Shown here in pieces: positions 24,252-34,416 of a DNA stretch of 55,815 bases (within the stretch, counting starts at the first letter, position 1; each line of letters opens with the position of its first letter). Below the pieces are notes generated by a model. It saw only the letters and a list, made by a program, of their open reading frames with translations. It searched no databases and had not been told where the DNA came from. The position numbers and the translations under genes were made by a program. This DNA is from Bacteroidia bacterium 43-41 (GTDB taxonomy: Bacteria; Bacteroidota; Bacteroidia; Bacteroidales; Dysgonomonadaceae), in NCBI GenBank assembly GCA_001898165.1, contig MKTD01000074.1, positions 1-55,815 on the forward strand, given 5' to 3'.

Positions 24252-25922
24252 CTACCACGGTTTTCCGGTTCCCTGGAGGAGCCATATTTTCGACCAGGCA
24301 CTGTTTTTGGATTGATCGGTACCCTGATAAGGCGTTGCTTCCAGTTTTTCGATAGCTGCCTCGGCATTGGCCCTGTTTTTATTGATTTCATCATCGGTAT
24401 GGTAATACCATCGGACAGGCAGTACAGGGCGTACCGCCGCGGGCCCTGTCTGTAGTGCCGGCAATCCGGTCCTTCTCCAGTCGAACCATGCCTCATGGGC
24501 TGTTGTCCAGTGAGCGATCCATTTTTGCTCAATGATACTTTCCAATCCGTCGTAAGGCGCATTCTTTATATAACCGTCAAATTCAGCTTCCACTCCCCAA
24601 GCCCTGAGCGATTCCTTCACACCATCGGCGTAATATTCGGCCGGATTGCCCGAAATCCATCCCCGGTATGCCGCTTCTGCAAGTATCAGGTTGACCTCCG
24701 CAGCAGATATTAATCTCATCAGCACAAGGGGATCGGTTGTTTTCCGGTACCTGTTGTTAAGATGGGAAGCATGTGGGTTAACGGTTCCCTGAGACGCATT
24801 GGCAATGTTCATATTGAATATTTGAACCAGAGGATGGGAAATAGTCACCCCCGCATATTCCGGATCGAAATCCACCTTCATGCCATTGGCTTCAAAAGCG
24901 GTCACTTTATCCTGTGACACTTCGCGTATTTTATGTTCACTATCAATTTCAACGGTACGGTCTATGCCTGTTCCTGAAACCAATTTCAACGGAATCTGTA
25001 TCTTATTGGCCCATACTCCCAGTCGCGGGTCGCCGTGCCCTTTAAGGACATCTACCAACGTCTTTCCCATTTTTACCCTCATATAGGCGCCGTTCTCCGG
25101 CTTGGCATCATAAACGGTATTCAACGGATTGGAAACATTACTCGACGTTCCGGGAAAACTAATATTGGCATCATCTCCGGCCACTCTTATCAACGGGTAT
25201 TTGGCAGGATCTCCGGCAATCCTCCTGATACCCTCTTCCGCAAAGGCCGGTTCTTTGGCTTGTAACCTCATATAGTACCTCAGGGCCAGTGAATTTGCAA
25301 ATTTTTGCCATTTAGATACATTGCCCTTGTACACCACATCTTGCTTGGGCACAATATTACGATACTCACTTGCCGTTTTTGACAAGAGCATGTTAGCAGT
25401 ATCCAGATCAGCAAGGATACCGTGATAAATATCCTGTTGCGGATCGAAAGCCGGCATAAAATGGCTTGATCCCTGTTCAGCTTTAAGAGCATCTTTGTAA
25501 GGCGCGTCACCCCATATATCGGTGATCAGTCCAAAAACATAAGCCCTCATGATGCGGGCTACTCCTTCGTGGAACTCGTAACTGTGCTGTGTTGCCTTTC
25601 TGAAATACTCCTCGTTGTTCATTAAAATGCTGTAATAACCGTTCCAGCTATGCGAAAGGGGAGTCCATTCGTAATTATTATAACCACTAAACCAGCCGGT
25701 TTGCTGCGTATGCTGCATAATTCCGGAGAAGGTACCGAAACCGATATCGTAAACGGTTTGCCCTACATTCGTCTGAACCGTGGTCAACAGAAAATTTACA
25801 TCTGCAATGGCCGGATCAACGCCGTTGGGATTGATGTTCAATTCATTCAGATCCCTGCATGAAACAACGCATCCGAGCGCCAGCGTTAAAATGATGATAA
25901 GACTGTTTTTTAACGTATGCAT
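24252..25922 (-). CDS. SusD/RagB-type outer-membrane lipoprotein (PUL 1)
   Basis: SusD-like proteins form the lid of the SusC transporter and bind the incoming glycan or peptide. The 556-residue protein has a signal ending in a lipobox (CVVSC, residues about 18-22) followed by RDLNELNINPNGVDPAIAD, typical of the SusD-like_2 group. Helical repeats such as EGVARIMRAYVFGLITDIWGD and the C-terminal EQKWIAHWTTAHEAWFDWRRTG segment match the family. It starts 13 bases after the end of the disrupted susC gene, so its expression may be reduced by the insertion upstream. Confidence 0.92.
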   Translation of the reverse strand: MHTLKNSLIIILTLALGCVVSCRDLNELNINPNGVDPAIADVNFLLTTVQTNVGQTVYDIGFGTFSGIMQHTQQTGWFSGYNNYEWTPLSHSWNGYYSILMNNEEYFRKATQHSYEFHEGVARIMRAYVFGLITDIWGDAPYKDALKAEQGSSHFMPAFDPQQDIYHGILADLDTANMLLSKTASEYRNIVPKQDVVYKGNVSKWQKFANSLALRYYMRLQAKEPAFAEEGIRRIAGDPAKYPLIRVAGDDANISFPGTSSNVSNPLNTVYDAKPENGAYMRVKMGKTLVDVLKGHGDPRLGVWANKIQIPLKLVSGTGIDRTVEIDSEHKIREVSQDKVTAFEANGMKVDFDPEYAGVTISHPLVQIFNMNIANASQGTVNPHASHLNNRYRKTTDPLVLMRLISAAEVNLILAEAAYRGWISGNPAEYYADGVKESLRAWGVEAEFDGYIKNAPYDGLESIIEQKWIAHWTTAHEAWFDWRRTGLPALQTGPAAVRPVLPVRWYYHTDDEINKNRANAEAAIEKLEATPYQGTDQSKNSAWSKIWLLQGTGKPW

Positions 25923-25935
25923 GACAGTATTTTGA

Positions 25936-27784
25936 TTAAAAAGTAAAACTTAATTTAAACCCAACGGGAATTACCCAGGGCTCGGCATTGAAACGTTCGA
26001 CACCTTGCTTAAAACCTCCGCCGCTACCCGATTGATAAGCTCTTTCGGGGTCTATTCCCATACCGGCGCTTTTTGCCCAGAGCATGATATTCCGACTATA
26101 TACGGAGATGTTCAGGTCCTGTAGTTTCAGTTTTTGCGCAGTTTTTGCGGGAACCTTATAGTTCAACGCAATCTCTCTTAGCTTCACATAGTCCGCATCA
26201 AACAGGTTGGCTTCTCCAATACCCCACGGATAGCTCATTGCATACGGCCTGAATTCAGTTCCTTCATTTCCGAGGTTCTCCTTGACAAGGATAAAATTAC
26301 CGTTATCGTCATACCGGCCATATACGCCCGGGGCAAAAGTACCGTCATACGCACCTACACCTGTATAAAAGTCATTGTAGAATCCGCCGAAATCGGGAGT
26401 AGGGCCACCGACAGGCCTTGGGTTATTGGTATAGATCAATCTATCTGCATTGGCTACCACCCAATCACGAAGCGCTTCATTAGGTTGTCCGCCTAATCCG
26501 TCGGGCGGAATGATCAGTTGGTTAAGCCAGGTATTCGATACAACGCCTTCAGTCAGATACCGCCAGGTCTGTGACACGTACTGTCCTCCCGATCGCCAGT
26601 CGAACGTCATGCTCAAAGTAAAATTCTTGTACGTGATAGAGGTTTGCAGTCCCATAATAAAGTTAGGGTTATAGTTCCCCACTTTGGAATAATCGTCTTC
26701 GGCCTGCCATTCGGCATCTTCACTATTCTCAGGCAACAGAGGATAGCCGTAATATTTGGAATTTTTATCAGTCACCCTCAATATTTTCCGGGTATAGAGG
26801 TTTCCTATCAAGCCGTCCCTGCCCAGAGATTTATCTTTTGCATACGCGATATTCTTCACCCTCGCCTCGTCCCAGAATTGGACAAAATCGGTACCCTCCG
26901 ACAATTCAAGCAGCCATGTTTGATTCTTTGTGAAATTGACATCCAGATTCCAGGTCCAGTCTTTGGTTTCAATGGGCGTAAAGCCAAGCATAAGTTCCAC
27001 ACCTCTGCTTTGCAATAAGCCGGCATTGATTTTTATGCTGTTGAATCCGGTGGAACCGGCCAACGGTACGCTAAGGATCTGGTTACGATTATCTGCCCGG
27101 TAATAGGTACCCTCAAACCGCAACCTGTTATTAAACATCTTTATATCCATCCCTACTTCGTAAGAGCTCGACTCTTCGGGAAGCAGAACCGGGTTTAACA
27201 GGTCTCCCGGCTTCCCAAGCCTGATCGCGTCACCCCATTGTCCGCCATCATAATAGGTTGCGTAAAGGCTGTAAGGTGAAGTATCATTCCCTACCTGGGC
27301 AATACTGCCTCTTATTTTGAGAAGATTCACATTCTTTCCCATATCGATCATGTTATTCAACAGGAAGCTCAATGAAGCAGAGGGATAAAAATAGGACCTG
27401 TTTTCAGCCGGCAGTGTGCTGGCCCAGTCATTTCTGGCGGTCAGATCAAGATACACCCTGTCTCTCCACCCTAGATTGGCCATTGCATAAACGCTGTTGA
27501 TCGCTCTCTCATAGCGGGCATTGGAATAACTCAACGAAGTATTCTCAATATTCTGAATCGTATATAGATAGGGAATAATTAATCCCGATCCCGGTTTCGA
27601 TGAATTACTCATATACGACCACCTGGAATAGAGGAGGTTCCCTCCTGCAGAAGTCGTAAGCGAGAAATTATCCCAATGGTTTTTATAGGTTGCCAGCACG
27701 TCGGCGTTGGCTTCGCTGCTTTCGCTGGTAACTATGCCATACGCTCCGTTATTGGGTTCTCCGGAATATCCCGGATCTATCTTT
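25936..27784 (-). pseudogene. 3' part of an IS-disrupted susC (TonB-dependent transporter) gene
   Basis: This part encodes the distal beta-barrel strands and the normal C-terminus of a SusC/RagA transporter, ending in the aromatic strand GFKLSFTF. Its 5' edge is the left copy of the 120-base duplication, which reads in the same frame as the 5' fragment. Without its own start or signal peptide it cannot make a working transporter. An internal ATG at 27697-27699 is unlikely to be used. Joined to the 5' part through one repeat copy, the frame is continuous and gives a 1144-residue protein, the usual SusC length. Confidence 0.9.
27665..27784. repeat. Target-site duplication, left copy (120 bp)
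   Basis: This segment is identical to 29385-29504 as far as I can check base by base. It flanks the insertion element. The boundary is ambiguous by one G, because the base before each copy is also G (121 matching bases). It encodes 40 codons of susC. Confidence 0.93.
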
Positions 27785-29384
27785 CCTGACTTGTCCCCTA
27801 AAAATTAGTGCGGTCATAAATTGCTGATTATGAACTATCATTTAAAAAATTTCATTAATTTTACCGCACTAAACAAGTTTTTGCATGAAAATCAGGGTGG
27901 TAAATACCGCATCAAAGGCTAAGGCGGTTCAGGTGGTACGCTATCAAAACAACAAGCGGGTCATTTTGCAGCATATCGGTTCAGCCCATACGGAGGAATC
28001 GCTTGATGAATTGATATTGTTGGCTCAGGAATGGATTAAAGATTACTCAACTCAGTTGTCCATTTTCCCGGATGAAAATCCCAACAGGATACTGCATCTT
28101 AACCACTGCACTTTTTTGGGTGTCAGATACAGTTTTTTCAACCGGCAGATAACTGCACTTCAAGATAAAATAGGCTTTCATGATTTTCCGGCGTTATTAA
28201 AAGACTTGATTACGATACGGATATTTGAGCCTGCGTCGAAACTTCGTTCTTTAGAGTTGATGGAGCAGTATTTTGGCGTTCATCATAACCGTAAAACCTA
28301 CTACAAACTCGCTCCTGACTGGATTGCATTAAAGGAGAAAGTAGAGAATAGGGTTGTGAACTTTGCTAAAGCGTTTTACTCTTTCAATTATGATTTGCTG
28401 TTTTATGATGTGACCACACTATACTTTGAAACTTTTGAAGAAGATGAGCTGCGAAAGAATGGCTTTTCCAAAGACAACAAATCTCAACAGCCCCAGATAT
28501 TGGTAGCCTTGATGGTGTCCAAAGAAGGTTTTCCTGTCGCTTATGAAATATTCAGCGGCAATACTTTTGAAGGGCATACCATTATCCCCGTTGTTAAGAA
28601 CTTTATTGAAAAAAATCAGGTAAAAGAATTTACCATTGTTGCCGATGCGGCAATGATTAGCGCTGACAACATTAAGGAATTAACTCAAAACAATATCAAC
28701 TATATTGTCGGGGCACGGCTGGGAAATGTGTCGGCTGAATTACTGGAAACCATGGATGAAAACATTAGCAGGGAAGATGGCAAAAGCATCAGGTTAAAGA
28801 CTGAACTTGGTTATCTGATTTGCAGCTACTCTTCCCTCCGGTATCGCAAAGACCTTTACGAGATGAATAAACAAATCGAAAAAGCAAAACAGGTAATCGA
28901 AAGTCCTTCAAAAAACAGAAAGGTAAAATTTACTCAAACGCACAACCAAAAAATAGAACTCAATGAAGCACTTATTGCCAAAACTCAAAAATTACTTGGT
29001 ATCAAAGGATATTATACCAATCTGGAAGAAACCACAGCAAGCAACAAAACGATCATGGAACGCTATCACGAGCTTTACAGAATTGAGCAAGCCTTCCGAA
29101 TATCAAAAAGCGACCTGCAAACCAGACCAATTTTTCATTTTAAGGAAGAACCGGTTCAACTCCATTTACTTATCTGTTTTATGGCTCTGGTTGTGTCCAA
29201 GCACATTGAATTGCAAACAGGTCTTTCCATAAGAAGATTTATAGACGAATCAAAAAAGGTGGTAGATGGGCAAATCCTGAATCACATAACCAATAAAGTG
29301 GTAACGGTAAAAGCCGTACCCTTAGATAAGATGAAGGGAATCATCGCTAAATTATTTCCACCGCACTAAATGGGACAAGTCAGG
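27785..29384 (+). mobile_element. IS1634-family insertion sequence (1600 bp)
   Basis: The element has terminal inverted repeats CCTGACTTGTCCC at 27785-27797 and GGGACAAGTCAGG at 29372-29384. A second shared block, TTAGTGCGGT on the left and ACCGCACTAA on the right, lies just inside. It carries one transposase gene and nothing else. The 120-base direct repeats on both sides are perfect. This points to a recent insertion and fits the IS1634/IS1549 family, known for very long and variable target duplications. The element lies opposite to the direction of susC and places stop codons in its frame. Confidence 0.93.
27885..29369 (+). CDS. IS1634-family DDE transposase
   Basis: The 494-residue protein is intact from MKIRVVNTASKAKAVQVV to the stop inside the right inverted repeat. 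The RNase H-type DDE core is visible. The first aspartate is in LLFYDVTTLYFET (near residue 173) and a second in FTIVADAAMIS (near residue 256). The glutamate region lies in YRIEQAFRISKSDLQTRPIFH near residue 405, which matches the Y-R-E-like signature of the IS4 superfamily. GFSKDNKSQQPQILVALMV is typical of the IS1549/IS1634 group. No frameshift is seen, so the element is probably still mobile. Confidence 0.93.
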   Translation: MKIRVVNTASKAKAVQVVRYQNNKRVILQHIGSAHTEESLDELILLAQEWIKDYSTQLSIFPDENPNRILHLNHCTFLGVRYSFFNRQITALQDKIGFHDFPALLKDLITIRIFEPASKLRSLELMEQYFGVHHNRKTYYKLAPDWIALKEKVENRVVNFAKAFYSFNYDLLFYDVTTLYFETFEEDELRKNGFSKDNKSQQPQILVALMVSKEGFPVAYEIFSGNTFEGHTIIPVVKNFIEKNQVKEFTIVADAAMISADNIKELTQNNINYIVGARLGNVSAELLETMDENISREDGKSIRLKTELGYLICSYSSLRYRKDLYEMNKQIEKAKQVIESPSKNRKVKFTQTHNQKIELNEALIAKTQKLLGIKGYYTNLEETTASNKTIMERYHELYRIEQAFRISKSDLQTRPIFHFKEEPVQLHLLICFMALVVSKHIELQTGLSIRRFIDESKKVVDGQILNHITNKVVTVKAVPLDKMKGIIAKLFPPH

Positions 29385-31090
29385 AAATTATCCCAATGGT
29401 TTTTATAGGTTGCCAGCACGTCGGCGTTGGCTTCGCTGCTTTCGCTGGTAACTATGCCATACGCTCCGTTATTGGGTTCTCCGGAATATCCCGGATCTAT
29501 CTTTGTTTCCCTTGTTTCGTCCGATCTGTTTAGCGCATATCTTCCCATAAGGCTTAATTGCGGAGTTATTTCCCACGTAGCGGACACACTTCCGATCAGC
29601 CTGTTTCTTTTAAAGCTGTTATTGATGCCGTATGCAAGGAAGTATGGATTCTCCCAGCCTTTCCCTATGGTAAGCACTTCGTTCCCGCCAAGTTTATAAT
29701 CTTTCATTTTACGGATATCGACATTGGGGGGAATCCATGCAGCCCACTGTAGAGGATTGGCCCCCCGTTCCTGGGTAGCCGGCCTGTTGTCCGCCCAGTT
29801 CCGGGTGTAGTTAATATCGGTACCCACTGTAAGCCCTTCCACCACTGTCGAGGTGGCCGAAAGCGTCAGGTTATTCCGGTTAAGGTCAGAGTTGGGTACC
29901 AGTCCTCTATTGGTCATATTGGATACGCCAAGCCGGTAATTCACCCTGTCGCTGCTGCTTGAGATGGCTACACTGTTGGTAGTAGTGATCGCATTCCCGT
30001 TAATAAAGTTCTTGTAGTTATCGGGGTGGGAGATCAACTCAGTGGGTATGGGCACACCGTTGGCATCTAGCGGCGCAAACGGCTGGACTTGCCAGTAACC
30101 TTTATTCAACTCCGGACCCGCCCCGGTCACTTCCGAGGTATTGTAAGCAGGAATGATCCCGTTGGGAAAAGCTGAATTGGTGTAACTCCTGTAGCCGAAT
30201 CCAAGGCGGTTTTGCACATCCAGGTATTTTGACGGAATATCGAAAACGGTATTTGAAACGACTTCCACTTTCATTCCGCCTTTCCGGCCCGATTTCTTTG
30301 TGGTGATAAGCACCACTCCGTTACCGGCGCGAGTACCGTACAGTGCCGCGGCGCTGGGCCCTTTCAGGATGGAAACGCTCTCAATACTTTCGGGATCAAT
30401 ATCCGAGATGGCATTTCCATAATCGACCAGGTTATCTTTTCCGAAGCCGCCCACATTATTCACGGAACTGGTCATAGGTACTCCGTCAATAACGAACAAA
30501 GGCTGATTATCTGTGCTCATGGAGGTAGCCCCCCTGATGACCATGCTGACGGTAGAACCTGTGCCGCCGGTCGAGTTGATGGTCACCCCCGTCACTTTGC
30601 CCGCCATTGAAGTGAGCACGTTCTCATGGACTACTTTCGAAATCTCTTCGGATCCGAGCTTCCCGACAGAATAACCGAGCGACTTCTCTTCGCGTCCAAT
30701 CCCAAGGGCTGTCACCACCACTTCGCTCAGCGTTTCAGCACTCTCCTCCATGACAATGTCGACGGTCCTCCGTCCTCCAACGGCTATCTCCTGCGTTATA
30801 TAGCCTATATAGGAAAAGACAAGTGTTACATTGGGGAGTATGTTTATTCTGTAATTCCCATTCATATCGGAGACAGTGCCCTCCGTGGTTCCCTTCACAA
30901 CGATACTGACCCCAATAAGAGGCATCCCGTCAGTAGCTGATGTAACCGTACCCGTAACATTTATTGTATTTTGCCTGGTATCGGTTGTCTCTGCAAAACC
31001 GTTTCCTGTAAACAGCAGGAGAAAGATCAGTGGCAGAACTACTTTGAACCGGCCCTGATTTTTATTCATTTGCAAATTTTTGGCTTCCAT
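29366..31090 (-). pseudogene. 5' part of an IS-disrupted susC (TonB-dependent transporter) gene
   Basis: This fragment has the SusC signal peptide (VVLPLIFLLLFTGNGFA), a carboxypeptidase-regulatory-like domain (GTVTSATDGMPLIGVSIVVKG ranges over about residues 45-120), and a plug domain. The plug carries LSEVVVTALG and the typical VDGVPMTS and GPSAAALYGTRAGNGV motifs. It then enters the barrel and ends at KNHWDNFLTCPI, where the last residues come from the insertion element. The predicted 574-residue product would lack most of the barrel and be non-functional. The gene sits 32 bases downstream of the PKD lipoprotein gene. The other half lies at 25936-27784. Confidence 0.92.
29385..29504. repeat. 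Target-site duplication, right copy (120 bp)
   Basis: This is the second copy of the 120-base duplication beside the insertion element and reads in frame with the 5' part of susC. See the left copy at 27665-27784. Confidence 0.93.
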
Positions 31091-31122
31091 TTTTTTAATT
31101 GGTTTGGATAATTGAATAGATT

Positions 31123-32136
31123 CTAATTCACTGCTTCGAATGTAAGTATTGCCGCAGAAGTGCTTAAAGCAATCAAAGGGTTCTGGCTGATTATCGCGTC
31201 AGGAGACAACGTCATAAACATCACCAATCGCATGGAGCTGCTGGTGATCTCCTGCACGATGACTTTCCGGTGAAAATCCCGTATGCCGATAAATGCGTCC
31301 GAACCGGGAAAATCGAGGGTCATCACTCCCGGATACGTAACCACCGGGATGCCGGGAGGCTGTGTGCCGGTCGCGAATTTAGGGATGGTAGGTATGGTGA
31401 AATTTTCGTTTTCATTCAATACGAATGTCGCATTTTCAACGGGCGTATAGGTTGTCAAGGCAAAAAGATCCGCTCCCAACGCCGCTTTCCCTCCTACCTT
31501 GGTGATCTGGGCCAGCCCCATCTTTTGCAATGACATCGCGTAAACAATTCCTCCGAAAGAGGTACCGTCTGAAGTGTTGTGCTTGTAGCTTCCATCAAAA
31601 TAAAAAGTAAACTCGTCGTTATACGCTTCTTTGAGCCCGACATATACATCGAAAGCTCCCGGGGGTAACGATGGAATCTTGGGAGCAAGCAACGAGAACC
31701 CTGCATCGGAATTCACCAATTTATCATTGACGGTATGCGACATGGTGAGTTTCCAGGTTTTACCGTCATATCCCTCTGCTGTGTGGTCTCCTGTCAACAA
31801 GGCGTAAGGGGTGAGTGAAACCGCTAAGCTCACCTTTGCAGTTACCGAATTGGCAGCTTTGTCTTTTGCTGTTAATGTGGCAATATAATACCCCCCCTCT
31901 TCATACACATGTACCGGATCTTTTTCAAAGCTAACGTTTCCGTCTCCAAAATCCCATTCCCAGTTTACAGCGCTATGAGTAAGTGCTGTAAACGCAACTT
32001 GTTTTCCGTCTATACTGTGAAAAATCACTGCAGAAAGCGGAAAGTCCGTTTGCGATCCGTCATCTGAGCATGCCGGAAAAAAGATAACCAGCAGGCACAC
32101 GAGAACGGATGAAAGATAATAGGCGTTCCTTCTCAT
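31123..32136 (-). CDS. PKD-domain surface lipoprotein
   Basis: The 337-residue protein has a lipoprotein signal (CLLVIFFPACSDD, lipidated Cys near residue 24) followed by an acidic SDDGSQTD stretch that may promote surface exposure. Residues about 40-110 form a PKD domain with the canonical WEWDFGDGN and YYIATLTAKDKA. The rest is unrecognised and probably beta-rich, with GKTWKLTM suggesting a carbohydrate-binding module-like domain. Such lipoproteins upstream of SusC/SusD often act as surface glycan-binding proteins, which is the likely role here. It lies between the aldolase gene and susC on the same strand, with a 111-base AT-rich gap on its 5' side. Confidence 0.75.
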   Translation of the reverse strand: MRRNAYYLSSVLVCLLVIFFPACSDDGSQTDFPLSAVIFHSIDGKQVAFTALTHSAVNWEWDFGDGNVSFEKDPVHVYEEGGYYIATLTAKDKAANSVTAKVSLAVSLTPYALLTGDHTAEGYDGKTWKLTMSHTVNDKLVNSDAGFSLLAPKIPSLPPGAFDVYVGLKEAYNDEFTFYFDGSYKHNTSDGTSFGGIVYAMSLQKMGLAQITKVGGKAALGADLFALTTYTPVENATFVLNENENFTIPTIPKFATGTQPPGIPVVTYPGVMTLDFPGSDAFIGIRDFHRKVIVQEITSSSMRLVMFMTLSPDAIISQNPLIALSTSAAILTFEAVN

Positions 32137-32247
32137 ACAATTGTTGCATTTTTGGATTAATAATATGGATAATACACGTAATAATTAATAAAAAATAAAG
32201 TATATCAATTGAATAATTCTATTTTATACACTCAATCTCCAATTAGA

Positions 32248-33177
32248 TTAGTCTGCATCCAGCATGTTTTCTATGCTTTTCATCGCTTTCTCAATCTCGT
32301 TCCGGCGCTCCTTGTCGAAATGCACAAAAGGCATTGCCGGAAAATCATTGCAAATGCCCGCGACAGACAGGGCACATTTGAGTCCTATCAGGTAACTGGA
32401 AACGTATCTGCTTTTACTGTAAATATTTGTAGATATCCGCATCACTCTTTGCTGGAGGTCCCTGACTTTTTCAATATCGTGAGATTTAGCCGCATTATAC
32501 AGTTTCACATACAATTCCGGGAATAAATTGGCTCCTCCGTTTACTCCTCCGTCGGCACCCATGAGTACCATTTCGGCGGTCATCTCTTCCGGACCGACAA
32601 AGATCATGAATTCAGGATTTTCCTTCATGGTGTACATCACGGTCTGAAGATAAGTACCGTTGGCAGAGCTGTCTTTGAAGCCGATCACCTTTTCATTTTG
32701 AGCAAGCCGTTTAATTGTCTCAGCATCAAAAGAAACTTTTGTGTGAACAGGCATATTGTACAAAAACAATGGAAGAGGCAATAAGGAAACCAGGTTTTCG
32801 AAGTAATCGATCAACTCCGATTGGGCGGTGGTAAAATAATAGGGAGGCGTGGCTACAACGGCATACGCTCCGGCTTCATAAGCCTTTTGCGCTAAAGTGA
32901 CACTATCACCGAGGGATGTGTCGGAAATACCAACCAACAGCGGCAGCCGGTTTCCCAGAATACGGCTCGTCTCTTTTATCATCTCTTCGCGCTGCCTCAT
33001 ACTTAAACTTTGCGCTTCTCCGGTCGTACCCAGGATAAAAACTCCATGCACCCCGCCTCGTATTACGTGCTCGATCAGATTGTTCAATCCCGTTATATCA
33101 ATCCGGCCGTCACCGGACAAGGGGGTAACAAGCGGTACGATGATCCCTGCCAATGGCTTTAATTGTTTGTCTTTCAT
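32248..33177 (-). CDS. DapA/NanA-family class I aldolase (substrate unknown)
   Basis: The 309-residue protein belongs to the DHDPS/N-acetylneuraminate lyase family of Schiff-base aldolases. The pyruvate carboxylate-binding loop is GTTGEAQSLS near residue 50, the catalytic tyrosine is in LFLYNMPVHTKV near residue 140, and the lysine is in VIGFKDSSA near residue 165. A biosynthetic dapA would not be expected inside a LacI-controlled glycan operon. A catabolic lyase for a 2-keto-3-deoxy acid or a sialate-like sugar is therefore more likely (inference). It is the first gene after the regulator and has a LacI-type operator 95 bases upstream. Confidence 0.85.
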   Translation of the reverse strand: MKDKQLKPLAGIIVPLVTPLSGDGRIDITGLNNLIEHVIRGGVHGVFILGTTGEAQSLSMRQREEMIKETSRILGNRLPLLVGISDTSLGDSVTLAQKAYEAGAYAVVATPPYYFTTAQSELIDYFENLVSLLPLPLFLYNMPVHTKVSFDAETIKRLAQNEKVIGFKDSSANGTYLQTVMYTMKENPEFMIFVGPEEMTAEMVLMGADGGVNGGANLFPELYVKLYNAAKSHDIEKVRDLQQRVMRISTNIYSKSRYVSSYLIGLKCALSVAGICNDFPAMPFVHFDKERRNEIEKAMKSIENMLDAD

Positions 33178-33271
33178 TATTTATTTTAAATTTTACAGCT
33201 TTATTTATCTCTCATGGAGCTTTATGAATTCAACGGCTCGCTTTTCCATTCTCACTTTCGGTTTAACACAA

Positions 33272-33287
33272 GCTAAATCGTTTTAGC
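33272..33287. promoter_or_regulatory. LacI-family operator upstream of the aldolase/PUL operon
   Basis: GCTAAATCGTTTTAGC is a 16-base palindrome with a central CG and only one mismatched pair, the form typical of LacI/CcpA-type operators. The 16 bases TAAATCGTTTTAGCAA recur exactly in the lacI promoter at 34431-34446. It lies between lacI and the first operon gene in the gap 33178-33358. No confident -7/-33 promoter pair was found here. Confidence 0.7.
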
Positions 33288-33358
33288 AATTGTTGAAAAA
33301 ATAAATTTCAAACTACAGCCCTATAGAAACTGTTTAAATTTTTTATGATTTTTCCTTT

Positions 33359-34378
33359 TTACGCATCTCTTAGTGATGATTTTTGAATCACCAACTCCGG
33401 TCCCAAAAATAGTTTTGATTTATAATTACTCTTCTTTATCCGTTTAATCAATGTATCGATTGCTTCCTTTGCTATTTGCTCAATCGGTTGTTTTACATAG
33501 GTTATCGGCGAATAAAAGAGATTAAACGCATCATTTCCATTAAACCCAATTACCGCAATGTCTTCGGGTATCTTCACATTCATTTCATTCAAGCAATACA
33601 GTCCATTTGTGGCAAGCATATTGGTCAGAAAAATAACGGCATCGGCATGTTCCTTGTTAATCAACTCCTCCAACGCTTTCCAGATATCCGGCTTTGGGTT
33701 CAGTATATCTACCTTCCTGACGTGAGTATAAGCGCCTAAACCTGCGTTCTTCATCGTCTCTTCATATCCTGAAATACGGTCTAATATATGCTGCATTTCC
33801 GTATTATAAGCGATCAACGCGATATTTTTATATCCTTGCCCGAGCAAATGCTCCGTTGCCAATTCTGTTGCCTTGTAATTATCTAAACAGGATGAACTTA
33901 AGTCTATATCTGGGAAGTACCTGTCTAACAATACAGTAGGAAAATCACTTTCATAAAGTCCTTGAATAAGCTCCTTCGAGCCATCGCATGGCACCAATAT
34001 CAACCCTTCCACTCCTTTGTTGTGCAACACATCGACCAATCTCTCCGTATTTTTCAAATTTTCGTCCGTGCTGCTTATCAAAACCGTGTAATTCAATTCG
34101 CTGGCCCTATCTTCCACAATCCTTGCGATTGCCGAATAGAAAGGGTTGGAAATATCCGTAACGATCAAACCGACTAATTGGGTTTTTCCCGATCGTAAAT
34201 TTTTCGCGATGAGATTCGGAGCATAATGCATGCTCTTTGCAGTCTCTACAACCCGCTTGGCAACTTCTTCCCCGATTCTGTATTGTTCAGCCTTTCCATT
34301 CAATACCATTGAAACAAGGGCAGGCGAGACACCCACTATTTTTGCAATATCTTTTATCGATACCTTTTTATCCATCAT
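33359..34378 (-). CDS. LacI-family transcriptional regulator
   Basis: The 339-residue protein has an N-terminal LacI helix-turn-helix with hinge (VSIKDIAKIVGVSPALVSMVLNG, then YAPNLIAKNLRSGKT at about residues 52-66). The periplasmic-binding-like sensor domain follows from LVGLIVTDISNPFYS. ISGYEETMKNAG and EDIAVIGFNGNDAFNLF are typical ligand-domain strands. LacI regulators are less common than hybrid two-component or ECF systems as PUL regulators in Bacteroidales. The gene is transcribed in the same direction as the operon it precedes. An operator sits inside its own promoter, implying autorepression. The effector is probably a sugar made from the substrate. Confidence 0.93.
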   Translation of the reverse strand: MMDKKVSIKDIAKIVGVSPALVSMVLNGKAEQYRIGEEVAKRVVETAKSMHYAPNLIAKNLRSGKTQLVGLIVTDISNPFYSAIARIVEDRASELNYTVLISSTDENLKNTERLVDVLHNKGVEGLILVPCDGSKELIQGLYESDFPTVLLDRYFPDIDLSSSCLDNYKATELATEHLLGQGYKNIALIAYNTEMQHILDRISGYEETMKNAGLGAYTHVRKVDILNPKPDIWKALEELINKEHADAVIFLTNMLATNGLYCLNEMNVKIPEDIAVIGFNGNDAFNLFYSPITYVKQPIEQIAKEAIDTLIKRIKKSNYKSKLFLGPELVIQKSSLRDA

Positions 34379-34416
34379 ACGGATGAAGAAATAGTCTAAA
34401 TATATTGAATAAAATA

